Below the pieces are notes generated by a model that ran no database searches, was not told where the DNA came from, and was given only the letters and a program-made list of their open reading frames with translations. Shown one piece after another: positions 8,141 to 14,647 of a stretch of 15,091 nt of DNA (the first letter of the stretch is position 1; each line of letters opens with the position of its first letter). The stretch is from the NCBI GenBank assembly GCA_903830745.1, contig CAIKVF010000232.1, positions 1-15,091 of the forward strand, given 5' to 3'. The position numbers and the translations under genes were made by a program. The DNA comes from an uncultured Actinomycetes bacterium. Lineage in GTDB: Bacteria > Actinomycetota > Acidimicrobiia > Acidimicrobiales > RAAP-2.

Positions 8141-8146
8141 AAGCTA
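8141..8146 (-). promoter_or_regulatory. Candidate -10 (TAGCTT) for the importer operon
   Basis: TAGCTT on the minus strand fits TANNNT and would place the transcription start near 8134, giving a leader of about 19 bases that contains the Shine-Dalgarno site. There is no convincing -35, and other AT-rich hexamers upstream (for example around 8195-8205) remain possible. Weak call. Confidence 0.25.
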
Positions 8147-8186
8147 AGTAACACGAGCCGACACATCACTGTCACTTAACGTTCAC

Positions 8187-8199
8187 TAACAATTTGTTA
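8187..8199. promoter_or_regulatory. Perfect 13-bp palindrome TAACAA-T-TTGTTA, possible operator
   Basis: Two six-base arms are exactly complementary around one central base. The site lies about 70 bases upstream of the binding-protein start and about 40 upstream of the candidate -10, where a dimeric regulator could act. It does not look like a terminator (no GC, no U-run). No regulator gene is in the window, so the binding protein is unknown. Confidence 0.35.
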
Positions 8200-8388
8200 T
8201 AGGTGCGACATTAGCCGAAACGCTTCAAAGTTGCGCTCAAAGAGCACCCGAAAAACCTTTATTTCATTGGAAACATGGGCATCTGAGGTGGACTGGCTGG
8301 TGGGAGAACTGGCGACCAGGGAAATTACTACTCAATCACATCTGAAAATTCAGTTCAAAAAGGAACTTATGGCTTACCTTGGCTCTTG
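8200..8388. other. Non-coding stretch between the pfkB stop and the importer operon's control region
   Basis: No credible coding frame is present. The pfkB transcript would enter from 8389 on the minus strand. There is a weak hairpin, AGTTC/GAACT with a six-base loop (8352-8367), a 12-base palindrome CTGAAAATTCAG (8342-8353), a six-pair RNA stem GUGCUC/GAGCGC around 8234-8248 (minus strand), and two near-copies of CGCT(T)CAAAG at 8221 and 8234. None has a good U-run, so I do not call a terminator. I recognise no known riboswitch consensus. Confidence 0.5.
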
Positions 8389-9270
8389 CTAGCCGAGTGA
8401 ACCGAGTCCACGTACAACAATTGCTGCTGCTGCCATTGCCTTATCGAGTGCAGTATCGACATCGTTACCGTCCAATCTCGCCGCAAGGTATGCACCTGTT
8501 GAGGCGTCACCTGCACCAGTCGTATCAAGGACTTCTTTGCTCTGCGAAGGCACACTAAAGCTCGCATCATTTCTCGCAGCTACTGCGCCTTTAGCCCCGC
8601 GGGTTACAACAACTTCGCTGAATGAAGATTGTAGGGAACTCAAGGCAGCATCAATCTCAGAAGTTTGAGTAACAGCCAGAGCTTCTTCTTCATTCGCAAA
8701 GAAGATAGCGGCACCCTCGACTGCGCTTAGAAAGTTTTGGACACCCATCTTCTGTAGTGGTGCAAGAGAGCACACATCAACCGACGATGAAATCTTGTGT
8801 TCACCACAATATCGAAGCAATTTTTCTCCAACTACCGAAGTGGCTGGATCAAGAAACGTGTAGCCAGAAATGTGGACATGATCAAATCCTGTTTCTATCT
8901 GCTCAATGGCAAAATCAATGGAGATGAGTGAATTGACGCCACGATCTGTAAGCATGGCGCGTTGTCCATCACTTGCAATCATTGCAACTACTACCCCGGT
9001 TGATCCTTTGGCATTTTGAAGAACTGGTGTTACTCCACCAAGAATTAGTTCTTCATAAAACATTTTCCCAGGTAGATCGTTAGCAACAACACCCAGAAAA
9101 TAAACATCGTGACTACTCTTTGCGAGCGATACCGCAAGATTTGCCGCTGCGCCGCCACGACTCATTCGAACGGTGGTTGGTGTATCACTTGTTTGCGCAA
9201 TAGCACCCTTGGGCTGAACAACAACATCAAGCATCGCATCTCCTACAACCAAGATGCGAAGCGAACTCAT
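8389..9270 (-). CDS. psuK: PfkB-family carbohydrate/nucleoside kinase, probably pseudouridine kinase
   Basis: Ribokinase-like kinase of 293 residues. If it is PsuK, it phosphorylates pseudouridine to pseudouridine 5'-phosphate with ATP in the cytosol, feeding PsuG. Seen: N-terminal beta strand LRILVVGDAMLDVVV, the substrate-binding glycine patch SRGGAAANLAVSLA (about 37-50, first PfkB signature), NEEEA in the middle (FFANEEEALAV), VVVTRGAKGAV, and the second signature DTTGAGDASTGAYLA (249-263) with anion-hole GAGD and catalytic Asp255. Residues after the catalytic Asp read ASTGA instead of the commoner AFxGA. Its ATG overlaps the psuG stop as ATGA, with AGGA a few bases upstream, so the two are co-translated. 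PfkB specificity cannot be read from motifs; the assignment rests on the neighbour. Ribokinase or another nucleoside kinase is the alternative. Confidence 0.75.
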   Translation of the reverse strand: MSSLRILVVGDAMLDVVVQPKGAIAQTSDTPTTVRMSRGGAAANLAVSLAKSSHDVYFLGVVANDLPGKMFYEELILGGVTPVLQNAKGSTGVVVAMIASDGQRAMLTDRGVNSLISIDFAIEQIETGFDHVHISGYTFLDPATSVVGEKLLRYCGEHKISSSVDVCSLAPLQKMGVQNFLSAVEGAAIFFANEEEALAVTQTSEIDAALSSLQSSFSEVVVTRGAKGAVAARNDASFSVPSQSKEVLDTTGAGDASTGAYLAARLDGNDVDTALDKAMAAAAIVVRGLGSLG

Positions 9271-10193
9271 TTCCTGCTCGCGAGTGAGGTGGCTACATGT
9301 CCGCCAAGCGCTGCGTTAGAAACAACGAGGTCACGGTTCACCTGGACACTGGCACCTGAAGTGAAACTCGCAAATTCAGCTAGCAGCACTGGCGTGACGT
9401 CTTTTCCGGTAACTCCTATTTCTTCAGCTTTAGCGAGCGCACTCGCTAGTGCGCGGTTGTGTAGTTCTCCATCAAGTTGCTTAGATGTTTCAACGGGATT
9501 GGCTAGCAAGAATCCGGAAGAGGAGAAAATCCGGTGTGCTGCAAACGCAGCTGCGGCTTCATCTGCACTCTGGACGCTCCAGTCCAAGCTGTAGCCACTA
9601 TCGCTTCGATAAAAACCAGGAAACTTATTTGTACGGTAACCAATAACCGCGACGCCGAGGCTGTCGAGTCGCTCCAAGGTTGCAGGAATGTCAAGGATGG
9701 ACTTCACCCCCGAAGCAACTACTAGAACTGGCGTTCGAGATAAAGCCGTAAGGTCAGCGGACTCATCAAAGCTCGTCTGTGCATCACGGTGTACTCCCCC
9801 TAGCCCTCCAGTTGCCATAACCGAAATGCCAGCACGATTCGCAATGGCAATGGTTCCCGCAACAGTGGTTGCTCCATCGAGCGACTTCGCAATGGCGATG
9901 CCGATGTCTCTTGTAGAAAGTTTTGAAGCATTTCTTGATGGTTCAGCTAACTGCTCAAGTTCTTTCATTGAAAGTCCAACAATCACTTTTCCGTTCAGCA
10001 CTCCAATAGTTGCTGGAATCGACCCACCACTTCGAACTGCTTGGTCACATTGCAGTGCAACTTCAAGGTTGGCTGGTGCTGGGAGCCCGTGAACAACAAT
10101 TGTTGTCTCAAGCGCAACGACGCCACGACCTTCGCGTATGGCGGTGGCGACTTCTTCGCTGACAACAAAAGGAATTTCTTCAGTCTTTTTCAT
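9267..10193 (-). CDS. psuG: Pseudouridine-5'-phosphate glycosidase PsuG
   Basis: Cytosolic Mn-dependent enzyme that breaks the C-C glycosidic bond of pseudouridine 5'-phosphate to uracil and ribose 5-phosphate. 308 residues, against 312 for E. coli YeiN/PsuG. Motifs in order: VVALETTIVVHGLP (25-38), TIGVLNGKVIVGLS, SKLSTRDIG (90-98), GATTVAGTI, VMATGGLGGVHR (125-136), SFDESADL (141-148), VASGVKSILDIPATLE (from 159), GVAVIGYRTNKFPGFY and LLANP. From recalled E. coli numbering (Glu31, Lys93, His137, Asp149, Lys166), the matching residues here are Glu29, Lys91, His135, Asp147 and Lys164, a constant offset of two, so the active site looks complete. It heads a two-gene unit with the kinase and is divergent from cdd with only 25 bases between starts. 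No Shine-Dalgarno site precedes the ATG. Confidence 0.96.
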   Translation of the reverse strand: MKKTEEIPFVVSEEVATAIREGRGVVALETTIVVHGLPAPANLEVALQCDQAVRSGGSIPATIGVLNGKVIVGLSMKELEQLAEPSRNASKLSTRDIGIAIAKSLDGATTVAGTIAIANRAGISVMATGGLGGVHRDAQTSFDESADLTALSRTPVLVVASGVKSILDIPATLERLDSLGVAVIGYRTNKFPGFYRSDSGYSLDWSVQSADEAAAAFAAHRIFSSSGFLLANPVETSKQLDGELHNRALASALAKAEEIGVTGKDVTPVLLAEFASFTSGASVQVNRDLVVSNAALGGHVATSLASRK

Positions 10194-10202
10194 GTAATGA
10201 CA

Positions 10203-10208
10203 AGTGTA
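10203..10208 (-). promoter_or_regulatory. Probable -10 (TACACT) of psuG
   Basis: TACACT on the minus strand fits TANNNT and lies nine bases before ATG 10193, predicting a transcript with a leader of only about three bases. It overlaps the -10 of the divergent cdd promoter by two bases. No Shine-Dalgarno sequence is visible, which fits near-leaderless initiation. Confidence 0.4.
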
Positions 10209-10218
10209 ATGTTCAAGT
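10207..10218 (+). promoter_or_regulatory. Probable leaderless promoter of cdd-deoA (-10 TAATGT)
   Basis: TAATGT (10207-10212) is followed by exactly six bases (TCAAGT) and then the GTG start at 10219, the same geometry as upstream of the MFS gene. There is no Shine-Dalgarno site. Confidence 0.45.
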
Positions 10219-10638
10219 GTGAATACTTCTAGAGAAATTCCGTGGTCTGTCTTACGCGAACGAGCTATAGCTGCAACTGCACTTTCTTATGCCCCCTACT
10301 CCAAAGTCACAGTCGGTGCTGCTGGGATCACAAGTAACGGCGAAATAGTCCAGGGTTCAAACGTCGAGAATGCTAGTTACGGGCTAACACTCTGTGCAGA
10401 ATGCTCACTCGTAAGTGATCTTGCTCGAATTGGTGGGGGCAGGCTTATTGCAGTATCAATTGTTGCGGGAGATCACCAGCCAATTACACCGTGTGGACGA
10501 TGTCGTCAGCTTCTTTTCGAACATGGCGGCAATGAACTTTTAATTGATGCTGGTGACTCAAAAGATCCGTTGCTGCTTAGTGCATTATTGCCTGGTGCAT
10601 TCGGCCCAGAAGATTTAGGTATTCGGAAAAACTCGTGA
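10219..10638 (+). CDS. cdd: Cytidine deaminase
   Basis: Cytosolic zinc enzyme converting cytidine/deoxycytidine to uridine/deoxyuridine plus ammonia. 139 residues, the usual size of tetrameric bacterial CDAs. Seen: YAPYSKVTVGAA (substrate-side loop, 24-35), SNVENASYGLTLCAE (47-61), where Cys59 is a zinc ligand and Glu61 the proton shuttle, and PCGRCRQ (91-97) with zinc ligands Cys92 and Cys95. CAECSLV in place of the commoner CAERTAI, and HGGNELLID, follow the mycobacterial/actinobacterial form. The start is GTG at 10219, supported by alignment of the N-terminus with that family and by the -10 six bases upstream; no ATG alternative exists before the core. The stop overlaps the GTG of deoA (GTGA), so the two are coupled. 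Confidence 0.95.
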   Translation: MNTSREIPWSVLRERAIAATALSYAPYSKVTVGAAGITSNGEIVQGSNVENASYGLTLCAECSLVSDLARIGGGRLIAVSIVAGDHQPITPCGRCRQLLFEHGGNELLIDAGDSKDPLLLSALLPGAFGPEDLGIRKNS

Positions 10639-11915
10639 GCTCATTCTCAGCGGTAGACGTAATCATCACTAAACGTGATGGTGGTGTGATGAGCGATGCA
10701 TCAATTACGTGGATTCTCGATGCCTACTTAAAAGGTGAAGTTGCTGAGGAGCAAATGTCAGCGTTGCTGATGGCAATATTCTTTAACGGAATGAATTCGA
10801 AAGAGCTAGGTGTCTGGACTGATCAAATGATTTCGTCGGGAGAACGACTGAATCTAAAAGGGTTGTCGCGGCCAACTGTTGACAAACACTCAACTGGAGG
10901 TGTCGGCGACAAAATTTCTCTCATCCTCGCACCGCTCGTCGCAGCTTGTGGTGCAGCAGTCCCGCAACTTTCTGGTCGAGGACTAGGACACACTGGTGGA
11001 ACACTCGACAAACTTGAAGCAATACCCGGGTGGCGCGCATTTTTAACGAACGATGAAGTTCGTGAGCAATTAGAAGCTGTTGGTGCGGTTATCTGCGCAG
11101 CAGGGCAAGGGCTCGCACCAGTTGACCGTCGACTGTACGCACTTCGAGACGTGACTGGAACAGTTGCTTCAGTCCCACTTATTTCCTCTTCAATCATGAG
11201 TAAGAAGATCGCTGAGGGTACTGATGCGCTGGTTCTTGACGTAAAGACCGGGCGGGGCGCCTTTATGCAAGACCACGCACAGGCTGTGGCCCTTGCTGAA
11301 ACTATGGTCCGGTTAGGAATTGAGCACGGTGTCGCAACTGTTGCTCAAATCACCTCTATGGACGCTCCTCTAGGGCGCGCAGCCGGTAATGGGCTCGAAG
11401 TCACTGAGTCCGTCGAGGTTCTGCAGGGCAAGGGTCCAAGCGACGTTCGAGAACTCACAATTGCCTTGGCCCGAGAAATGTTGAAGCTGGTTGGTATTGA
11501 TGTTGACCCAGCAACCAAGCTCGATGATGGATCAGCCTTTGAGGTCTACCGACAGATGATCATGGCCCAAGGCGGAGACCCGGATTTCGTCATGCCACTC
11601 GCTTCGCAGCGAGAACTAATCGTTGCAGAAAAATCTGGAATTGTTCAATCAATTGATGCATTGACCGTTGGGATTGCCGCATGGCGCCTGGGCGCAGGCC
11701 GTGCTCGCAAAGAAGATCCAGTTAGTGCCGCAGCTGGGGTTATGACCCTTGTTCGCGAAGGTGAGCACGTTGAAAAAGGACAGCCACTATTTGAGTTGCA
11801 TGCAGATGATGTTGATCATCTGCAGCGAGGTCGTGAAACGATTCCAGGTGCAGTGGTCATAGGTGAAGAATCTGTAAATGTGAGGCCATTGCTTTTGGAG
11901 CGCATAAGTAAGTAG
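10635..11915 (+). CDS. deoA: Thymidine (pyrimidine-nucleoside) phosphorylase
   Basis: Homodimeric cytosolic enzyme that phosphorolyses thymidine and deoxyuridine (or uridine, if Pdp-like) to the base and (deoxy)ribose 1-phosphate. 426 residues, typical length. Three-part architecture is visible: helical alpha domain containing VDKHSTGGVGDK (82-93, phosphate binding); the family signature SGRGLGHTGGTLDKLE (113-128); SSSIMSKKIAEGTDALVLDVKTGRGAF in the catalytic domain; and a C-terminal biotinyl-like domain with GRARKEDPV and VEKGQPLFELHADD. The start GTG at 10635 overlaps the cdd stop. MTKRDG-like ITKRDGG near the N-terminus aligns with normal starts. Cdd feeds it deoxyuridine/uridine. Whether it accepts uridine cannot be judged from sequence, so DeoA versus Pdp is by lineage (actinobacterial deoA). 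Confidence 0.94.
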   Translation: MSSFSAVDVIITKRDGGVMSDASITWILDAYLKGEVAEEQMSALLMAIFFNGMNSKELGVWTDQMISSGERLNLKGLSRPTVDKHSTGGVGDKISLILAPLVAACGAAVPQLSGRGLGHTGGTLDKLEAIPGWRAFLTNDEVREQLEAVGAVICAAGQGLAPVDRRLYALRDVTGTVASVPLISSSIMSKKIAEGTDALVLDVKTGRGAFMQDHAQAVALAETMVRLGIEHGVATVAQITSMDAPLGRAAGNGLEVTESVEVLQGKGPSDVRELTIALAREMLKLVGIDVDPATKLDDGSAFEVYRQMIMAQGGDPDFVMPLASQRELIVAEKSGIVQSIDALTVGIAAWRLGAGRARKEDPVSAAAGVMTLVREGEHVEKGQPLFELHADDVDHLQRGRETIPGAVVIGEESVNVRPLLLERISK

Positions 11916-11924
11916 CCTTAAGTG
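11913..11924 (+). promoter_or_regulatory. Possible internal leaderless promoter of add (-10 TAGCCT over the deoA stop)
   Basis: TAGCCT (11913-11918) fits TANNNT, includes the deoA stop codon, and is followed by six bases (TAAGTG) and ATG 11925. The nine-base deoA-add gap has no Shine-Dalgarno site, so either reinitiation after deoA or a separate leaderless transcript is needed. The hexamer is not AT-rich, hence moderate confidence. Confidence 0.35.
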
Positions 11925-13007
11925 ATGGCTACATCTCCACTTTCGCTCGATGTAATAAAGCATGCACCAAAAGTTCTGCTTCATGATCACCTCGATGGTG
12001 GGCTTCGCCCGGCAACAATTCTTGAAATCGCCAAGGAAATTGGTTACTCACTTCCGACTGACGACGCAAACGTTCTAAAGCAGTGGTTCATTGCTGACGC
12101 ACCAGGTAGCGACCTTGTTCGCTACCTCGAAGGCTTCGCACACACCACCGCTGTTATGCAGACACGAGCCCACTTGATTCGCATCGCTGCAGAATGTGCA
12201 CTCGATCTTGCGAGAGACGGCGTGGTCTACGCAGAGATTCGCTTTGCTCCAGAACTTCACACGCAACAAGGACTCAATCTCGATGAGGTTGTTGCTGCAG
12301 TGCTTGAGGGATTCAATGAAGGTGTGTCGCAGGCTACATCTGAAGGTCACACAATCATTGTTAGGACTCTCCTCTCAGCAATTCGCTCAGCCCAGAACAG
12401 TGTCCAAATTGCTGAACTAGCAGTGAAGTGGCGAGACTCGGGTGTCTGTGGTTTTGACATTGCTGGCCCAGAAGATGGTTTCCCACCAACTGAGCACATA
12501 GATGCTTTCCACCTCATCCAGCGTGAGAACTTCCACGTAACCATTCATGCTGGCGAAGCGTTTGGGCTTCCTTCACTTTGGGAAGCAGTGCAGTTTTGCA
12601 ATGCAGAACGACTTGGCCATGGCGTGCGCATTGTTGATGACATTAAAAAAGTTGGAAACAACTACGAAATTGGAAGACTCGCTAGCTACATCCGAGACTG
12701 TCGTATTCCGCTGGAGCTTTGTCCCACATCAAATGTACACACGGGCGCTGCCAAATCAATCGCGGAACATCCAATTGAGCTTCTAAAGCAGTTGAAGTTT
12801 CGTGTCACTCTCAACACAGATAACCGACTGATGAGTGGGATCACTCTTAGTAGTGAATTTGAAGCCTGCTCTACAGCATTTGGATGGACACTGAAAGACA
12901 TGGAGTGGCTTACTCTCAACGCGGCAAAGAGTGCTTTCTACCAATTTGATAAGCGACTCGAAATGATTAATTCAGTGATTAAGCCTGGGTACGCTGCGCT
13001 TCACTAA
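11925..13007 (+). CDS. add: Adenosine deaminase
   Basis: Cytosolic zinc-dependent amidohydrolase converting adenosine/deoxyadenosine to inosine/deoxyinosine, supplying PNP. 360 residues from ATG 11925. An in-frame GTG sits directly before it (11922); I prefer the ATG because a TANNNT hexamer is spaced six bases from it. Seen: APKVLLHDHLDGGLRP with zinc ligands His20 and His22, YAEIRFAPELH, DIAGPEDGFP, TIHAGEAFG (His208, catalytic Glu211), RLGHGVRI (His232), LCPTSNVHTG, and TLNTDNRLMSG with zinc ligand Asp299. The residue after it is Asn, where mammalian and E. coli enzymes have a second Asp; to my knowledge this NTDN form is normal in actinobacterial Add. It is the third gene of cdd-deoA-add, and its stop overlaps the stop of the convergent mutase gene. 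Confidence 0.95.
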   Translation: MATSPLSLDVIKHAPKVLLHDHLDGGLRPATILEIAKEIGYSLPTDDANVLKQWFIADAPGSDLVRYLEGFAHTTAVMQTRAHLIRIAAECALDLARDGVVYAEIRFAPELHTQQGLNLDEVVAAVLEGFNEGVSQATSEGHTIIVRTLLSAIRSAQNSVQIAELAVKWRDSGVCGFDIAGPEDGFPPTEHIDAFHLIQRENFHVTIHAGEAFGLPSLWEAVQFCNAERLGHGVRIVDDIKKVGNNYEIGRLASYIRDCRIPLELCPTSNVHTGAAKSIAEHPIELLKQLKFRVTLNTDNRLMSGITLSSEFEACSTAFGWTLKDMEWLTLNAAKSAFYQFDKRLEMINSVIKPGYAALH

Positions 13008-14647
13008 AGCGCAAGCAGTTGTGTAATTGACTCACCGAGTTCGTTAACGACAGATTTGGCGACTTTTCTTGCAGCGGCGACATCACTTCCTGCATCACGC
13101 ACTACCTCTATGTACACCTTGAGCTTCGCTTCAGTCCCTGAAGGTCGAACAACTACTCGGTCGGTCCCTGATAGCTGATAACTAAGGCAGTCTGAAGAAG
13201 CTAACCCTTCGTAACCATTTGCGAAGTCCACAATGTCAGTAACATCCATGCCCGCAATAGTTTTTGGTGGATTCGAGCGAAGTCGCTGCATTGCATCAGT
13301 TATTCGTGCAAGGTCATCTGAGCGAAGAGAGATCTGTGCACCCGCGTGAACACCGTATCGACTTTCAATTTTGTCAAGCTCATCAAGCAGCGTTTTGCCA
13401 TCTTGTGCCGCCTCATGAGCAATCTGACACAGTGCGAGTGCAGCAGAAAGTCCATCTTTGTCACCAACTGATGGGTCAACGCCGTAACCAAGAGCTTCTT
13501 CGTACCCGAACGCAAGTTCTTTATCGGCTGCGCCTCTGGCAATCCATTTAAACCCTGTGAGTGTCGTTGAACACTTCACACTGTGCGCCTTTGCCATCTT
13601 CGATAGCAACGTAGAAGAAACAATTGTTGTGGCAACACATTGTCCTGACTTTGCAGCATCAGGTAGCAACTTTTGTCCCAGCAGCCAACCAATCTCGTCA
13701 CCGCGAAGGATGTGCCATCCTTCATTGTCTTTTACAGCAACTCCAAGTCGGTCAGCATCGGGATCGTTCGCAATAATGAGCGATGAGCCAACACCGTCGG
13801 CGGTGGCGATAGCGAGGTCAAGCGCACCTGGTTCTTCGGGGTTAGGAAAAGCCAAGGTTGGGAAATTGCCATCGGGAGCAAACTGTTCACTAACAACTGT
13901 GACGTGTGAGTACCCTGCTGCTCGAAAGAGAGTCATCATTGCGTCTCCGCCCACACCGTGCAGTGGAGTGTACGTAATTCGAAGTGAGCTACCACCCTTT
14001 ATAGAGAATCTCGACAGCATGTGGTTTTGATATTTGGCAATCACTTCGCTTGGGACATCAAAGTGATTCTCACTCGTACGCTCACCGAGTACTGGAGTTG
14101 TTGCTTCTCTGGCGAAACGCTCAACCATTTCATCGCTTGGAGCAACGATTTGTGATCCATCACTTGCGTAAAGTTTGTAACCATTGTCATTTGGCGGATT
14201 ATGGCTTGCGGTGATCATGATTCCCGCGCCAGCGTTCAGAGACTTTACGGCCGCCGCAACATATGGCGTTGGAAGTGGAGAAATCATTTCGTAGACACGA
14301 ACACCAGCGCCGAGTAGCACTGCTACTGCTTCGTCATTGAATTCTTCAGACCCATGTCTGGCATCTCTACCAACAACCACTCCTCTTGAGGAATCGATTC
14401 CAAGTTCTTGCAGCCAGCGAACAACGCCTTGTGTGGCACGTCGTACTGTGAACCTGTTCATCCCAGCCGGACCTGCCATAACCGGCCCACGAAGTCCAGC
14501 CGTTCCGAATGTCAGCGGTGCATCAAACCTGCGGCGAAGTTCTGCTTCATTACCTTCTGAAAGGAGTTTTTGAAGCGTGGCACGATCGTGTGTGTCTGGA
14601 TCATGTTCGATCCACTCAAGTACTTGTTTTGTTACTTCTTCGTTCAC
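13004..14647 (-). CDS. Phosphomannomutase/phosphoglucomutase family enzyme (PmmB-like), possible phosphopentomutase
   Basis: Alpha-D-phosphohexomutase of 547 residues, cytosolic and Mg-dependent, moving phosphate between C1 and C6 (or C5) of a sugar. Seen: [18 protein letters not shown] (47-64), catalytic phosphoserine loop ITASHNPP (Ser148), metal loop [10 protein letters not shown] (Asp295, Asp297, Asp299), [12 protein letters not shown], sugar-selection loop GYEEALGYG, and phosphate-binding [16 protein letters not shown] near the C-terminus. All four functional loops are intact. The 547-residue form with FGTAGLRG and GYEEALGY belongs to the PgcA/PmmB/PGM2-like group rather than AlgC. The GTG start at 14647 overlaps the PNP stop as GTGA, so the two are co-translated. 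With a nucleoside phosphorylase upstream, its real substrate may be (deoxy)ribose 1-phosphate, since related enzymes in archaea are phosphopentomutases; this is inference. Confidence 0.9.
   Translation of the reverse strand: MNEEVTKQVLEWIEHDPDTHDRATLQKLLSEGNEAELRRRFDAPLTFGTAGLRGPVMAGPAGMNRFTVRRATQGVVRWLQELGIDSSRGVVVGRDARHGSEEFNDEAVAVLLGAGVRVYEMISPLPTPYVAAAVKSLNAGAGIMITASHNPPNDNGYKLYASDGSQIVAPSDEMVERFAREATTPVLGERTSENHFDVPSEVIAKYQNHMLSRFSIKGGSSLRITYTPLHGVGGDAMMTLFRAAGYSHVTVVSEQFAPDGNFPTLAFPNPEEPGALDLAIATADGVGSSLIIANDPDADRLGVAVKDNEGWHILRGDEIGWLLGQKLLPDAAKSGQCVATTIVSSTLLSKMAKAHSVKCSTTLTGFKWIARGAADKELAFGYEEALGYGVDPSVGDKDGLSAALALCQIAHEAAQDGKTLLDELDKIESRYGVHAGAQISLRSDDLARITDAMQRLRSNPPKTIAGMDVTDIVDFANGYEGLASSDCLSYQLSGTDRVVVRPSGTEAKLKVYIEVVRDAGSDVAAARKVAKSVVNELGESITQLLAL

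Larger units (their letters stand above)
10201..10220. repeat. Direct repeat CAAGTGT, 13-base period, across the psuG/cdd divergent promoters
   Basis: CAAGTGT occurs at 10201-10207 and 10214-10220 in the same orientation. The first copy overlaps both predicted -10 elements and the second overlaps the cdd start. A regulator bound here could control both directions, but seven-base repeats can arise by chance, and a third copy (1059-1065) sits upstream of ettA, where it coincides with the -10-like region. Confidence 0.35.

Noticed and set aside
8116..8175. N-terminal extension of the binding protein starting at GTG 8175 or ATG 8166
   Set aside because: It places about 20 extra residues before a normal signal peptide, and neither start has a ribosome site or a spaced -10, while ATG 8115 has GGAGGAGG.
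8342..8367. Intrinsic terminator after the pfkB gene
   Set aside because: The stem is only five pairs, AT-rich, and lacks a proper U-run on the minus strand; noted as a weak hairpin only.
8200..8388. Purine or other nucleoside riboswitch ahead of the importer operon
   Set aside because: I could not find the conserved core of the purine riboswitch or another class I know, so no riboswitch is called.
9109..9594. 161-residue open frame on the plus strand across the psuG/psuK junction
   Set aside because: It is antisense to two conserved, overlapping genes and has no family features.
13557..14030. 157-residue open frame on the plus strand opposite the mutase gene
   Set aside because: The opposite strand encodes intact mutase motifs ([14 protein letters not shown]); this frame shows low-complexity Ser/Pro/Ala content and no ribosome site.
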